From the NCBI GenBank assembly GCA_900660155.1, contig CABFPE010000243.1:554854-618853 (forward strand): a stretch of DNA of 64,000 bases, given 5' to 3'. Source of the DNA: Hofstenia miamia (lineage: Eukaryota; Xenacoelomorpha; Acoela; Hofsteniidae). The position numbers and the translations under genes are program-made. Positions 32,401-43,392 of the stretch are shown piece by piece (within the stretch, counting starts at the first letter, position 1; every line of letters starts with the position of its first letter). The notes under the pieces are model-generated. The model ran no database searches and had not been told where the DNA came from. It was given only the letters and a program-made list of their open reading frames with translations.

Positions 32401-32960
32401 GGCTGAGATGGGTAGATACATTTGGGCATATACATTTGTTTCATTGACAATGAGTTAAATTATCTATCATTTAGCAATGTCTCAAAAATTGATAAAGCAC
32501 TAATATCACACTGTAACTTGACGCGCGAATATTTAAGAATCATTAAATTTAAATTTTTTTTGAAAAAGAACGAAAATAAATACATATAAAATTAACATAA
32601 ACAATAATTATTTTTTGAGCAGTCGATGCTGGAAGACTTGTACAACAGCTAAGATGCTGTGGATAACACTATTTAATGAGTTTGTGTTCTAGATGTGACA
32701 GATTAGACATAAATTGCTTGAACCCTAACCACCATATCTTGATAATAGATGTGTAATATTTCCCCACTGTAAAATTACTGACAAATTGCTGGAAAAAATA
32801 TGTAGAAATCGTATTCAGATCGCAAGAGGCACTTCTGGTAGAAACATAAAAAACTTCTTGGAGAATATTTTGATAGCAATTGGTGACCATCCTCCTGGAG
32901 CTCCACTAATAGTGGTATGAAGGATATACCAGCAGCTGAACATGATTCCAAGTATTTAGT
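32400..32960. other. Unassigned, AT-rich
   Basis: Possibly the 5' end of the piggyBac relic to the left and decayed coding of the retroelement to the right (the minus-strand frame 32669-32890 has no clear motif). Nothing firm. Confidence 0.35.
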
Positions 32961-32966
32961 AAGCCT

Positions 32967-33830
32967 TCAGTTGTCTGAAATGTCCAGAGCATGACCAGCA
33001 TTAGTACTGGCAAGAGAAACAGTTGAAGGCTGCAGTGAACTAATTACAGTCATGTTTAGAGTGGCTTGTCGGCCAGAAGGCCACCATGGCAAAAAGTTGT
33101 CCCCAGGATGAGCACGAGACTCAGTGAGATTACACTTTTCAAACACAGGAGACAAAGCACATTTAGAAGCAGCTGCAGAAAATAGCGTCCCTGAGTCGAT
33201 AATGAGGTGCAATTCTTTCACCATCAGCCACCATGACATAGCATGATCACCAAATAAATCCAAAGGCTTAAAACATTATGGGCATTTTAGTCATAATCAA
33301 TAATGGGATGTCAAGCTGATAACAAAGCAAAATTTGGAATTCAGAAGGGGCAAAGGAAAGTGCTTTAAAGGGAATCACGACCAACCAATCCCCACTTCTT
33401 GGTATGGGACAAGAGAGAAGTCCTGCTTTATCACGAGGGGACAACTGGAGGATAAACAAGTATTCTGGCTAACTTCCTCTAAAAGTGAACAAATAGATTT
33501 CTGTGCTTCTGGGGCCATGTGTAAAGGCACTTCAGACAATGCTAGTCCTTTGCTAGAAAGTTCTGCCAAGCACTGATGTGACACAGAGTAAATATAATCA
33601 TCAATGGGAACACTCTGTTTACATAATTCTTTATTGTCTACATATGACTCCAAGAATGTAGCAGAAGCAATTGTTGATGGTATTGGTAATCCAAGACTTT
33701 CTTTAGAAATTGGCAAAGATGCCTGCAGTCTTTGTGACGCAGAAGCAGCAGAGCCTGCTATACTTTCAGAGACGGATCAACTGCTGAATCGAATTTTTCA
33801 AGTTCTGCTGTAACAGTTGTGGGATTAGAA
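32967..33830 (-). pseudogene. C-terminal region of another RT-bearing LINE-like polyprotein
   Basis: Minus-strand pieces: LGLPIPSTIASATFLESYVD, CLAELSSKGLALSE, DKAGLLSCPIPRSGDWLVV, IPFKALSFAPSEFQILLCYQ, LFGDHAMSWWLMVKE, GTLFSAAASKCALSPV, PGDNFLPWWPSGRQATLNM, TVISSLQPSTVSLAST. This order (RL-S---P--G-WL---P---L, then GDH--SC, then RP-D--LP-W--G--AALDVTV) is one I know from many invertebrate RT-linked proteins. The last block may be a PD-(D/E)XK-like nuclease. Two frame changes occur near 33270 and 33400. The RT domain itself is absent. Confidence 0.55.
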
Positions 33831-34289
33831 GTTCTAAAACAAAAATATATCTTAGATAGTGAAGCACAGCTCTTCAACAGATGCAATTCTAACCAGGTCT
33901 TCAAGTAATTTTATATCATTCACACTTTGAAAATAGGCCAATATATTGGCATTCTTGTCCTAGCATCACAAAATACAGGCACCAACATTATGGCTTCCCA
34001 GCATTAAGGGGTTAAGTTTTTTCTAGAATAATTGTGAGGCTTTTTGACCAATATTAGAATGTTTGCCATGTAATATGTGTAATGTAAACTTGTTTCTTCT
34101 TCAACATATATGAATATATTTTATTAGGGCTGTGTGGGTACAGGCTTACCTGCAGTTACAAGTATTCAGGTATGAGTAAAGAAAAACTGGGTCATATTAC
34201 TTATACAGATTCTTAAGTGCTGTAGGTTTATATAAAAAATCAACACTGAATAATATATAAAAATCAATGAATCATTCAAGAAAAAATCA
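33831..34289. other. Unassigned; possible piggyBac-type terminus
   Basis: Reading the minus strand from 34015, TTAACCCCTTAATGCTGGGA looks like a TTAA target followed by a CCC-starting terminal repeat, as in piggyBac-type elements. The partner end was not found. The rest is AT-rich and unassigned. Confidence 0.3.
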
Positions 34290-34295
34290 GATGCA

Positions 34296-34935
34296 AATAG
34301 TGTAGGCAGCAAGGTCACACTAAGCCTAAATGCAAAGTGGTAGTGTATGCAGTAGATGAGAACAACTATTATATTGATGAAGATGCTGAAGCAATAATTC
34401 TCCAATCTGAATAAGAGGAGGATTTAAACAAACAAGGGCACCAGCCCCAAATGGTGAAGATGAATGCTTAATTGTTACAGATATCCTTGAGAGGAACCTC
34501 ATCCCATTAACCATTAATAATATAAACATCAAAGCCACTGTAGATACCAGAACATCAGTCACTCTTATGGCAGATACTTGTGCTGCTGAAATTGGATGGA
34601 CATGCAAAGATATGCAAAAAGATGAATCAAGATTAATTAATGTATCTGGGGACTACATAAGTCTTAAAGGGGTGGTTAGAAACGTCCCCATTACCATACA
34701 TTATGTCAAGTTTGAACATGACATATTTATTGTGGATATGCATAATCAGCCTCTCACATATGAGAAGATTCTAGGAAGAGATTTCCTTACACAAAATAAC
34801 TGCATAATAGATTACTCTTTAAAAACTCTCACCATCCAAGAAGATAATAATATCCAGATCTCTTTACAAACATCAGACACAAACACACTCAAATTTATAT
34901 TAACAGAGAACCTTAGAGTTGAACCTTACCACTAG
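34296..34935 (+). pseudogene. Zinc knuckle and protease region of element D
   Basis: A CCHC-type knuckle (CRQQGHTKPKC at about 34301-34335) precedes an aspartic-protease-like region: IKATVDTRTSVTLMADTCA at 34528-34584, then a long open stretch (34567-34935) with VDMHNQPLTYEKILGRDFL and INDYSL-like ends, the usual C-terminal protease pattern (ILG-DFL). Same order as in the other copies. Confidence 0.7.
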
Positions 34936-35046
34936 AAGCTAACAAAAATAAAAACAGATGTTGATAAATGGAGACTATATTAACTCAGCTCAATATGGAA
35001 TCAATGCTAGGAAAGTAATTTTATTAAAGTTAAAAACAGTCAAGGA

Positions 35047-36545
35047 GTGACTGCTGTTCTCAACAAGAGCAACAAGTTCATTAATGTTAAACAGAATCAA
35101 CTAACAATCATTGCAATTCCTATTGAGAAATTCATTACAAAAACATGTGATCTTCCTATGTGCAACATACAGGAGGCTAACAAGGAACGTAAAGAAGCTC
35201 CTACAATATCAAAAGAAAGTCACCCACATCTAACTCTCACTCAAATAGACATGGTCAATGTAGTGCTACAGAAGAATGCAGGAATATTCAACCATGGTGA
35301 AATCAGCATGGGAAAGGCTATAAGTGTCAAACACAAAATAAATACTACCTCAGATAAACCTATTCATCAACAATGTCACAGAGTGCCTCATCACATGAAG
35401 GATGAATACACACTCACTTTCACAGAGCTCTTAAACAAGATCATCATTAGAAAAAGCAAAAGTATATATTCCTCACCAACAGTGTTTGTCAAGCATGGTG
35501 ACAAATACTGTCTATGCATTGACTTCTGTATGCTAAATGAAGTTACAAAAAAGATGGATAACCCCTTACTCTCATCAACAAAGTTCTTTATAATGTGGCA
35601 CAGTACAAAATCTTCTCTAAAATCAATTTATGCAAAGTCTATTGGCAAGTCCCAATGAAAGAATCTGACATAGAGAAAACAGCTTTTATCACACCAAATG
35701 GCCTATTTGAGTGGCTATATACAGCATTTGGACTCTACAATGCCCTAGCTACCTTCCAGCAGTACATCACAAGAGTACTCTTAAATGAAAAACCTATATC
35801 AATGACGTCCTAATATCCTCAATAACTGTTGGTGACCACTGCATCAAAATAATCAAAATCCTGAAACTGCTCTATAAAGCAGGATGGTGTTCATTCACTG
35901 TTAAAAGAGTCATATTCCTTGGTAAAATAGTCTGAGCAGGCAACATGCATATTAAAGACAATGCCAAAATGCTGATAGAAGAAATTCAGCCTCTCAGAAA
36001 CAAGAAAGACCTACAGAAAATTCTTGGCTTTGTCAACTATTATCATATGTTTGTGCCCAATCTAGCTGAGAAAACACACAACATGTCAAATCTACTGAAA
36101 GGCAAACAGGACTTTGAATAGAACTATCAAACACAGGAAGAGCTAGACTAACTGAAAAAATTCATGAAAAACATCCCCACTCTAAACAATCTGAGCTCCA
36201 AAGAAACATTCATCCTAGACACTGATGCAAGTACAGTCACCATTGGAGCCTCCCTCAGCCAAATATAAGATAGGGAAGAAAAGCTGATACAATACTTCTC
36301 CTGGAAACTACAAACACCTGAACTTAAATATTGTGCTATGAAGCTTGAAATGCTCACACTGATAGTCACTAAAATATTTTGCCACTTCTTAATCAGAGAG
36401 AAATCTTTTATCATCCATACTGACAACAGCAGCCTATGCTGGCTGAAGAAGTACTCTGGTGATCACTCTACAATAATAGCCAGGTGGATTGAATACCTCC
36501 TTTACAATCACACACCTAAAAGGCAGATTCAACAACAATGCTGAT
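35047..36545 (+). pseudogene. RT and RNase H region of element D
   Basis: RT pieces: HQQCHRVPHHMKDEYTLTF, PTVFVKHGDKYCLCIDFCML, FEWLYTAFGLYNALATFQQ (35713-35770), then FLGKIV. The RNase H part shows FILDTDASTVTIGASLSQ (around 36210-36260) and FIIHTDNSSLCWLKKYSGDH (36406-36470). Closest to A and B. Fossil. Confidence 0.8.
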
Positions 36546-36839
36546 CTCTGGACTGCCCTACCACAATATCAGAGGGAACTTAAGAAACCTGGGTAGGAAA
36601 AATCAAACATCAACTTTCTACTATCCAATTAATATGAAGAACTGTCTGACATCAACATTGATATAAGTGGTTGCCCAATACTCTCTATAACAATATGAGA
36701 GGAAATCACACTATAGGAACTAGCTGAGGCACAGCACAACAACATCTTTCTTAAGGAAATCATCAAAACTAACAAAGACATTGATAATTCTCTGGCAGTG
36801 AAAGATTTCCACAAATATACATGGATGCTCACCAACACT

Positions 36840-37620
36840 TGAATCCTCTACTCAACTTTGAAAACCAACAATTGCATAGCTCTTCCAGAGTACTGCAAAA
36901 GGGAATTAGTTAAAAAATTTCACAAAAGAAGACATATTGCTGTTCACCAAACAGAAATAACCATACACAAACAGTTCATTACTACAAATCTCTGAAAAAC
37001 TGTTGAGGACATCATTAATAAATGCCCAACATGTATACAGCAAAAAAAATCCAGATTCCTAAAACAATGTGCTTAATTGGAAAAATCACATTTGAGTGAA
37101 TTAACAAAATCATAAATGTGGACATTGAACAGCTATCTAAAGATGAAGAAGGTTACTTTTATGGATTACTAATGGTTAACAATTTTACTAAGTATAGCAA
37201 AATGATTCCACTTAAAAACATCAAAGGTCAAACAGTCACTGAAGCAGTAATAAATAACTGGATTTTCATATTCAGGCCTATGGAAAATCTAATTACAGAT
37301 CAAGGTGTCCAATTTGAAATCAAGCTCTTCCAAAGTCTAATCAAACATCTCAAAATCATACTCAATCACACCACAGCATATCACTGCCAATCCAATGGAG
37401 GAGTTGAATGACTTAACTGGACACTCATCAAACTCAGGTGAGCCACCACCACAAACATTGGTGGAAAAGACCTGCATGAAGTACTGCTAATTATTGAGTT
37501 TTTCTATAACACCTCAACTCACACAACCACCAGAATGATGCCCTACAAAGCAGTCTTCAGTCAGGATGGACCAATCCCTGTCAGCATGCTCTTCAAAGAC
37601 TAAAACACTGCCATAAACAA
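36840..37620 (+). pseudogene. Integrase region of element D
   Basis: The HHCC-type N-terminus is suggested by HKRRHIAVHQT...CPTCIQ (about 36920-37045). The core reads GYFYGLLMVNNFTKYSKMIP (37150-37210), PMENLITDQGVQFEIKLFQ (37277-37330) and YHCQSNGGVE (37381-37410): the D, D and E catalytic regions of a DDE integrase. Fossil. Confidence 0.8.
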
Positions 37621-37648
37621 CAAATACTGCAACAAACATCTAGCAAAA

Positions 37649-38240
37649 TTGCAACAAACACATCAATTAATCTGTGCCAACACCTCCAAAAGTGCAGTAC
37701 ACCAAACATGCTACTATAATAAATTCATGTACAGTGACCAAGTTTACCAATTTTTATCTGGAGTCATTACAATGGAAAAACAATTACAAAAGTTAGCAAC
37801 AAATTGGTTTTGCAATTTTACAATTAAAAAAGTACCTCCACACAACAGGTATTTACTCAGCAATGGAAAAATCACAAATTTACAGAAGCTCAAATACAAA
37901 GCAAAAAATATCAAAGATGCATGTATAAACAACATGCAAGAATTCACTCTGTTAAAAAACAACAACAATGAGCAATATGACACAAGCCAACTTGATCTAA
38001 TGGAGGAGATACAAAATATCTCAATTCTTGATAATCCAATGTCTAAAATTTCTGAGTAACCTAAATCTACTAAACTGCCAATGCATATACAACCTAAATG
38101 TACTGCTAAACAAAAGGTTGATTGTAACAAATGGCATATTAACATAGTTTCTTTGCCTTTAGAAGATGAAACACCAGCAACAGACACATTCTCTTCCAAA
38201 GAGCAAAGCAGCTAGAAATCACAACTCATCTGATGAAGAA
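37649..38240 (+). pseudogene. Pol tail of element D
   Basis: The 136-codon frame 37649-38059 corresponds to the region after the integrase core in B (53246-53644), including a short acidic end. About 38110-38165 reads CNKWHINIVSLPLE, which may be the counterpart of the conserved IWDxNLxTPFR tail of A and B. Confidence 0.5.
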
Positions 38241-38544
38241 GACTTGTACATGGTTGCATCTCAGGTTTAAGTTAGTATAAGTGCATCAGACTCAGATTTT
38301 GAGATGCTCTGGCTCCTGACCTCTTTACTAGAGTAAGTGCACCAGGTATGGACTCAGGAACTAGTGCCAATCTACCTTAAACCTCTTCAGGCCCCACAAC
38401 ATCCAAAAGAGCAGGCAAAAGCAGAAACATTCAAATCCCCCCCTTATCTCATATACCTGTCAAACAACAAGTTCTTGGTAACCTGTCAACTGTCATTTTG
38501 ACAATTTCAGATCACAGCAGCAAGCTACAAGAAACATCTTGAGA

Positions 38545-38740
38545 AGATATCTATTTTTGAAGGAGAAATCCTCCACCCTTACTTTATACCCACTTGGAGA
38601 GTATGACACATAAGTGCAAACAATCTATTGGAAGAGACAAAACGCCTCACATTGAAACTCCTAAGCATATCAGAGAATAAAATCTACCATGGAGCTCTAC
38701 CCACAATAATCAATGCAAAAAATGTCCAAAAATCAGCACA
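38545..38740 (+). pseudogene. Beginning of ORF3 in element D
   Basis: EGEILHPYFIP followed by LEETKRLTLKLLSISENKI and LPTIINAKNVQ matches the start of ORF3 in E1, A and B (HPYF/HPFY, then a KETK or PETK segment, then a hydrophobic I-PI/L-D/N block). Cut off by LINE-X. Confidence 0.6.
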
Positions 38741-38745
38741 TTAAT

Positions 38746-39007
38746 TTTTTATGACAAATGGATGAAAGAGGGGGTGTCCTGATGTTATTAATTCCTAAAT
38801 TTATTAAAGCTAAAGCAAGATTGGATTTAGAAATTGAAGAGAATTGATTTGAAAGTCTATGGGTAGAATTTTTTTCCTTAACTTTAAATAATAAAACTGA
38901 ATTAATTAATGTTAGCTATAATCCCAACAAAAATCTATTACTTCATTTTTTGAACACAAAAAGCTGGAACTAGATATTGCTATAAATGAAAATAAATTTA
39001 TAAATAT
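38746..39007 (+). mobile_element. LINE-X endonuclease, first part (split by element A)
   Basis: The plus strand reads RGGVLMLLIPKFIKAKARLD, LWVEFFSLTLNNKTELIN and VSYNPNKNLLLHFL, a mid-endonuclease APE sequence, ending NENKFINI at 39007. The reading resumes across element A at 61423 with LGDFNANFF in the same frame. The copy begins abruptly after element D, as 5'-truncated LINEs do. Confidence 0.85.
39004..39007 (+). other. Target-site duplication ATAT (left) of element A
   Basis: ATAT precedes the LTR at 39008 and follows the partner LTR at 61419-61422. Removing the element and one copy restores the LINE-X frame, confirming the boundaries. Confidence 0.9.
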
Positions 39008-39877
39008 TGTAGAGTCTTGCCAACACTGATTTTGCTATAAATTGTCCTTGTTATTGTTGCAGTTAAAATATGAGAAAGTAACACAACCATGGTGCTTTAG
39101 CTTGTTATATTTACCTACATATAATAACCATATAGATATAATTGTACATGTTAGCCCTTGATACATGTGAACAATCAATGCAGTCTGCAATAAAACTAGT
39201 TTGTAAGTCAGTTGAAAGTTGAATAGTTTACTAATGGGCAATTGATTGATTAACCAAGAAAAGTGATCAAGATAAAACATTACTTTTCTGGTGAGGGTTG
39301 ATCTAACAGTAATAACACTAGCTTGTGAATAACAAATGATAGGAAAGCTAGAATGATTAAAAATCCTTATCCTTACACCTAAACTATAAGCACATCAAGA
39401 AATCAACAACTACCAGCCACACCACACTTTTGAAAGGCTATTGTGTGCAGGCCATTCCAGACTTCCTTTAAATGTGGTTGGGGACCACTGTCAGGATTAC
39501 TCTAGTGCTTGACTGTTTAGCTTTCCATTTAATTAATAAATAAACCTGACAACTCTTTTTATACTTAATAATAGCAAACAATAAAACACTCAGCCAGTAC
39601 CTGTTTAATCAATGTTGTTGACAATTTAATAATTTCCTCTTTTTCTTCATCTGCTATTTACCCACATCAGCATTAATTTGTGTTTGCATTTTGGTCTTTT
39701 ATTATTTGTCAAAAAGTACTGCCAAACAAATTAATATCAAAATACTGCTTTTTATAATTTTACAAATAATCTAATTAATAATAATCATGTGTGTACAATT
39801 AATTTTTATAATACTTGAGTCTTAGTTCTTTCCATTTCTTTTCTTAACTTGAGCACACATGATATGATTATGTTACA
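39008..39877 (-). repeat. 3' LTR of element A
   Basis: Plus-strand sequence tgtagagtcttgccaac ... gattatgttaca. Termini TGTA...TACA. Compared with its partner it lacks roughly 310 bp located after the first 32 bp. Next to it at 39878-39891 is a purine-rich tract. Confidence 0.9.
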
Positions 39878-39891
39878 CTCCCCCTCCAGCA
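39878..39891 (-). other. Polypurine tract of element A
   Basis: GCTGGAGGGGGAG on the minus strand, directly before the 3' LTR (TGTAACA). Primer site for plus-strand synthesis in LTR elements. Confidence 0.75.
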
Positions 39892-40118
39892 TAGCTAATT
39901 AAGAATGACCACTCTTTCACCAGAAACCATTTCTGCTGCTGTCTTTATAATACTGCTTGCTTCTTGCATTTCCCAATCAGTGTTTTTGTACTTCTCTTCT
40001 TCATTCAGTGTCAATATGACATCTTTTTTTCTGTTGTAACCATCTTTTTGTGTTTCAGAAATGATGGTTTTTCAATTGGTTTGAGATCATGCATATACTG
40101 TGTAATTCATTTAGTTTC

Positions 40119-42429
40119 TCATTGAATTCTTTCATAATATTTTTCATAGAGTTTTAGTCCTTTAATAGCTATCATCAAAGTCATTATTGCATCCACTCTA
40201 CTTGTATGCACCACATCTGGGTGTATCATTGTGTGTGGATAAAAGAATTCATATGTAGATCTCAGTGATTTTGACACTGATGCTTCATCATAAAATGCAC
40301 TGATTTTATTTCTTACTTCTTCTCTTGTTATTTCTTCTGGGTTATTTTTTCCCAGTCATATCATTGTTATTATCTCTGCATATCTCATCAAATCATAGTA
40401 TCTATATTGTGAGCTCCACAATTTGCCCCACACTATATCATTGATTCCCAAAAATAAGATTACCATCTGAGTAGGATGTTTTTCAATTTCCATCTGCACC
40501 TGTTTAATCTGTTGGTGTATGGCCTCTCCTTCTTGATAGAGATCATATGGGGTTATTATCCCTTCAAATATATATCTTTTCTTTGTTGTTGTTTCTGAGC
40601 AACATTTCTTTCAACTTCTTATATCTATCATCATTTACTTTTTTCTCTGCTTCCTCAAGTGTGTTCACATACATATTTTCTTCATACCATGATGCTTTCA
40701 CTGCTTTTTTCTCTTTTAATCTCCATGTCAGGAGTAGCATTAGTACTGATATCATAGGTGGCAGTGTGCATTTTAGCAGTATTGTCATTGTCTGGTTTTC
40801 AATGTTTTAATATCATCCCTCCATTTTTGATGTTGTTGCCATCCCAAACATTTACAGATAATTATTCTTACTTGTTTTTATGTTCTCCCAAAATGTATTT
40901 GTTAATCTGTATTTCATCAAGCTCTGTGCTGTTTCAGGTTTCATTATGAATTTGGAAGTTATACACTCAATATCCACTGCTATTTGGTTCTGTGGATCTA
41001 AAATTTGATGAATCTCTTGTCTAGTAAATGCTTCTGTGCATAGTATCTTTATCAACTACTTTGTCTCTCTCTCATATACTTCTCCATATATTCTTTACAC
41101 TATATCATCACGTTTTTCTCTCTTTACTGTGATTTCAACCAGTAGGCATTCATTGTCTGTATCCACCCATGATATCTCACTTGGCTCTCTTTCTCCCCAT
41201 TTTTCCATGTTGACTTTGTCAATTTCTCTTTGTGTATTCAGGGTTAATGTGATCATATTTGATTGTAACAGCATCTCTTTTAGCTGCATCTCTTCCTGAG
41301 ATTTACTAACCATTTCTATGATCTCTATTGGCCTGTTTTCACCTTCCTTTCTCATTATTTCAGACATTTTTTATCATCTTTGTATAAGTGCACTGTGGAT
41401 AATATTTGATGTATCTCTTCCTCTCCATAGTAATTGTCTTGTTCACCTTTTTATGTTCTATTGCTCATATCATTTCTAATGTGTTGGCACTTTCTCTTCT
41501 TATGAGGTTTCTTGTCAGCATCCATGGTTGTTGTTTTAGAGCTTTTAATTTCATGTTTGATGTTGCTCTCCACATATACTTTCTGGTTTTTTCATTTAGT
41601 ATGTTGATCTCTGTGGGGCATATGCCTGTGTTGTTGGCAAGTTCTACTATGCTTGGTCTGCCCAAAGTATGCTGTTGTGTTAACTATCCAGTAAAATATT
41701 TTTCAAACTTTTGCTGTGAGTTTTTAGTTGGAGATAGCAGTAGTATTTGCAGATGTTGCAACATCCAATGTTTAATATTCATTGGCATTGGCATGATAGC
41801 AATTTCATATTTCTTATTCTTTGCTATGTTCTGGCTTTGTCTTTGATAATAAAGACATTCTCCAATTTTTCCTCCAGCATTCATATGAATTCTGGTAACC
41901 CTTCATTTATTTGTGGCTTCATAATTATGATCACTTTTATTTTGTACTCTTTTGCCAGTTTTAACATATCTTCTATATTTGTTTCTAAACTTCTGGAGTT
42001 CATCTCTGATTGTTTGATAAAATAAATTATCATTAAGTTGTTTCTATCTAAGTTGAATTGTTTGCACTTATTAATAAGTTTATCTTTATTCTTGATTACT
42101 TGTTGCACATCTTTCATTGTAAATCTGTCATCAAATGTAATATTTAGGGTGCTTTTAAAGTATGGCCAATTGAAGTTTTCTGTCATATCTTCTCTGTATG
42201 ATATGATTGTGTTACATACTGGCCTATTATGCTTATCTATCACTATTTGAATGGCTAAACTTTCTTTCTCTTTTGTTGATGTATGCTGTTGTATGGGCCT
42301 TTTTGTTTCTGGTGATAAATTATAATAAGAATTGTATCAAATTTTTCTGTTTGTGATAAAATAGGGATGTATCTTGTCTTTCCCTATTTTCATCATCCTA
42401 CTTTCTCTCTCTTCCAATCTAGATGACAT
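40119..42429 (-). pseudogene. Accessory ORF3 of element A, SGNH-like C-terminal part
   Basis: A minus-strand region of about 770 codons between pol and the 3' LTR, in several pieces. The N-terminal part has MMKIGKDKIHPYFI, then RPVCNTIISYREDM and FKSTLNITFDDRF (41881-42243), matching E1 and B. The middle has TGICPTEINILNE, RKYMWRATS and DPQNQIAVDIECIT (B: GRHVALDVECTT). The C-terminal part has MVILFLGINDIVWG with GIND at 40437-40448, and HPDVVHTSRVDAIMTLMI with DVVH at 40206-40217. GxND and DxxH are blocks III and V of the SGNH/GDSL hydrolase fold, 74 codons apart as in B. Block I (GDS) is not recognisable, which weakens the enzyme assignment. No env features. Confidence 0.6.
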
Positions 42430-42589
42430 AGTTGTTGTTGACATCTATGTGAAAAAGGTTGCAAACTTTGCCTGGCATTTGAGAATGAGCTTGTAGATGG
42501 CTGTTCAGAAATATCCATTTCAGAGTCTTTCTTATGTCTTGTATATCTGGGTACTTTAGTTGACTGCAGACTTTTTTACCTGCTGCCTT

Positions 42590-43090
42590 TAGTTGCAGGC
42601 AAGGACCAATTGGTATAGCTTGGTACTCATTGCCATTTAGTTGGCATTGAGGTTTGCTGGACAAGGGGGAGTGTTCCATTGATGAATTTGATTTTTCTTC
42701 CAACCTTGTGCCCTTTAATTGACACTTGGCATCATGATGTTGGCCCTCTCTTATCCACCTGCCCTTTAGTTGAGATTTGGTTGAGGGTGATGTTTCTGAC
42801 TTTGTCTCCATCCTCATACCCTTTAAGTGGTAATCAGACTGTGGAGAACTCCTTCTCACTCTTTGTCATTTGTTAGTAGGTTTTATATTCTCCATCCTCA
42901 TACCCTTTAGGTGGTAATCAGATTGTGGAGATTTTCTTCTTATTAATCTCCTGTTACTAGGTGAAGAATGCTCCATCATCATGCCCTTTAATTGACAATC
43001 AGATTGTGGAGACCTAGTATTTCTGGTGCTACTGCTAGTTTTTTCTCCCCTTGTCACACCCTTTAATTGATGCTCAGATTTTGGGGTTCT
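42590..43090 (-). repeat. QLKG peptide repeats between pol tail and ORF3 in element A
   Basis: Minus-strand frames contain at least seven motifs of the type (C/Y)-(Q/H)-LKG-x-x-(x)-E: SDYHLKGMRMENIK, SDCQLKGMMMEHSS, SDYHLKGMRMETKS, KSQLKGRWIREG, AKCQLKGTRLEEKS, PQCQLNGNE, LQLKAAG. Spacing is irregular (50-117 bp). On the plus strand each core reads ccctttaattga or similar. Shared with E1 (2090-2225). Function unknown; possibly a short binding motif array. Confidence 0.65.
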
Positions 43091-43099
43091 CCTTCACAC

Positions 43100-43392
43100 T
43101 CTTCTACTCTTCATTGGTGATTGAATGGTACTCCTGTTGGATCTCTTCATTATCTAACCTAAATGGAGTTACTAAATTTATATCCCATATTTCAGGGTCA
43201 TATTTATTTTTATTTTTTACTGCCCTCTGGGGCATAACTCTTTTCTCACCTTCATCTTCTTCATTTTGAGTACTATATTCTTTTTGAAATTCTTCCTCTG
43301 CCACACTGTTGAGTTCATCCATCTTGTTGTATGTACTGTCATTGTTTTCAATTAGTTTAAATTGTGCATTTTTATCTAATGTTACTTGCTCA
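43100..43392 (-). pseudogene. Pol tail of element A
   Basis: The minus strand reads TLDKNAQFKLIENND, then an acidic stretch, then MPQRAVKNKNKYDPEIWDI and NLVTPFR. The last matches LPQRRVRANRTYDLNIWDL and NLITPFR in B. This conserved tail follows the integrase C-terminus. Confidence 0.7.

Larger units (their letters stand above)
34290..38745 (+). mobile_element. Gypsy/Ty3-type LTR element D, internal part without LTRs
   Basis: A plus-strand fossil with the end of gag (zinc knuckle), protease, RT, RNase H, integrase, a pol tail and the beginning of ORF3. LINE-X adjoins its right side. No LTR is visible at either end. Translations match elements A, B and E1. Broken, with many breaks, and AT-rich, so probably old. 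Confidence 0.85.

Noticed and set aside
33604-33813. Plus-strand frame of 69 codons
   Set aside because: Antisense of the retroelement C-terminal region, whose motifs lie on the minus strand.
40119-42429. ORF3 as a retroviral-type envelope gene
   Set aside because: No signal peptide, transmembrane span, furin-like site or fusion peptide is visible, and the C-terminal motifs are of a hydrolase-like type.
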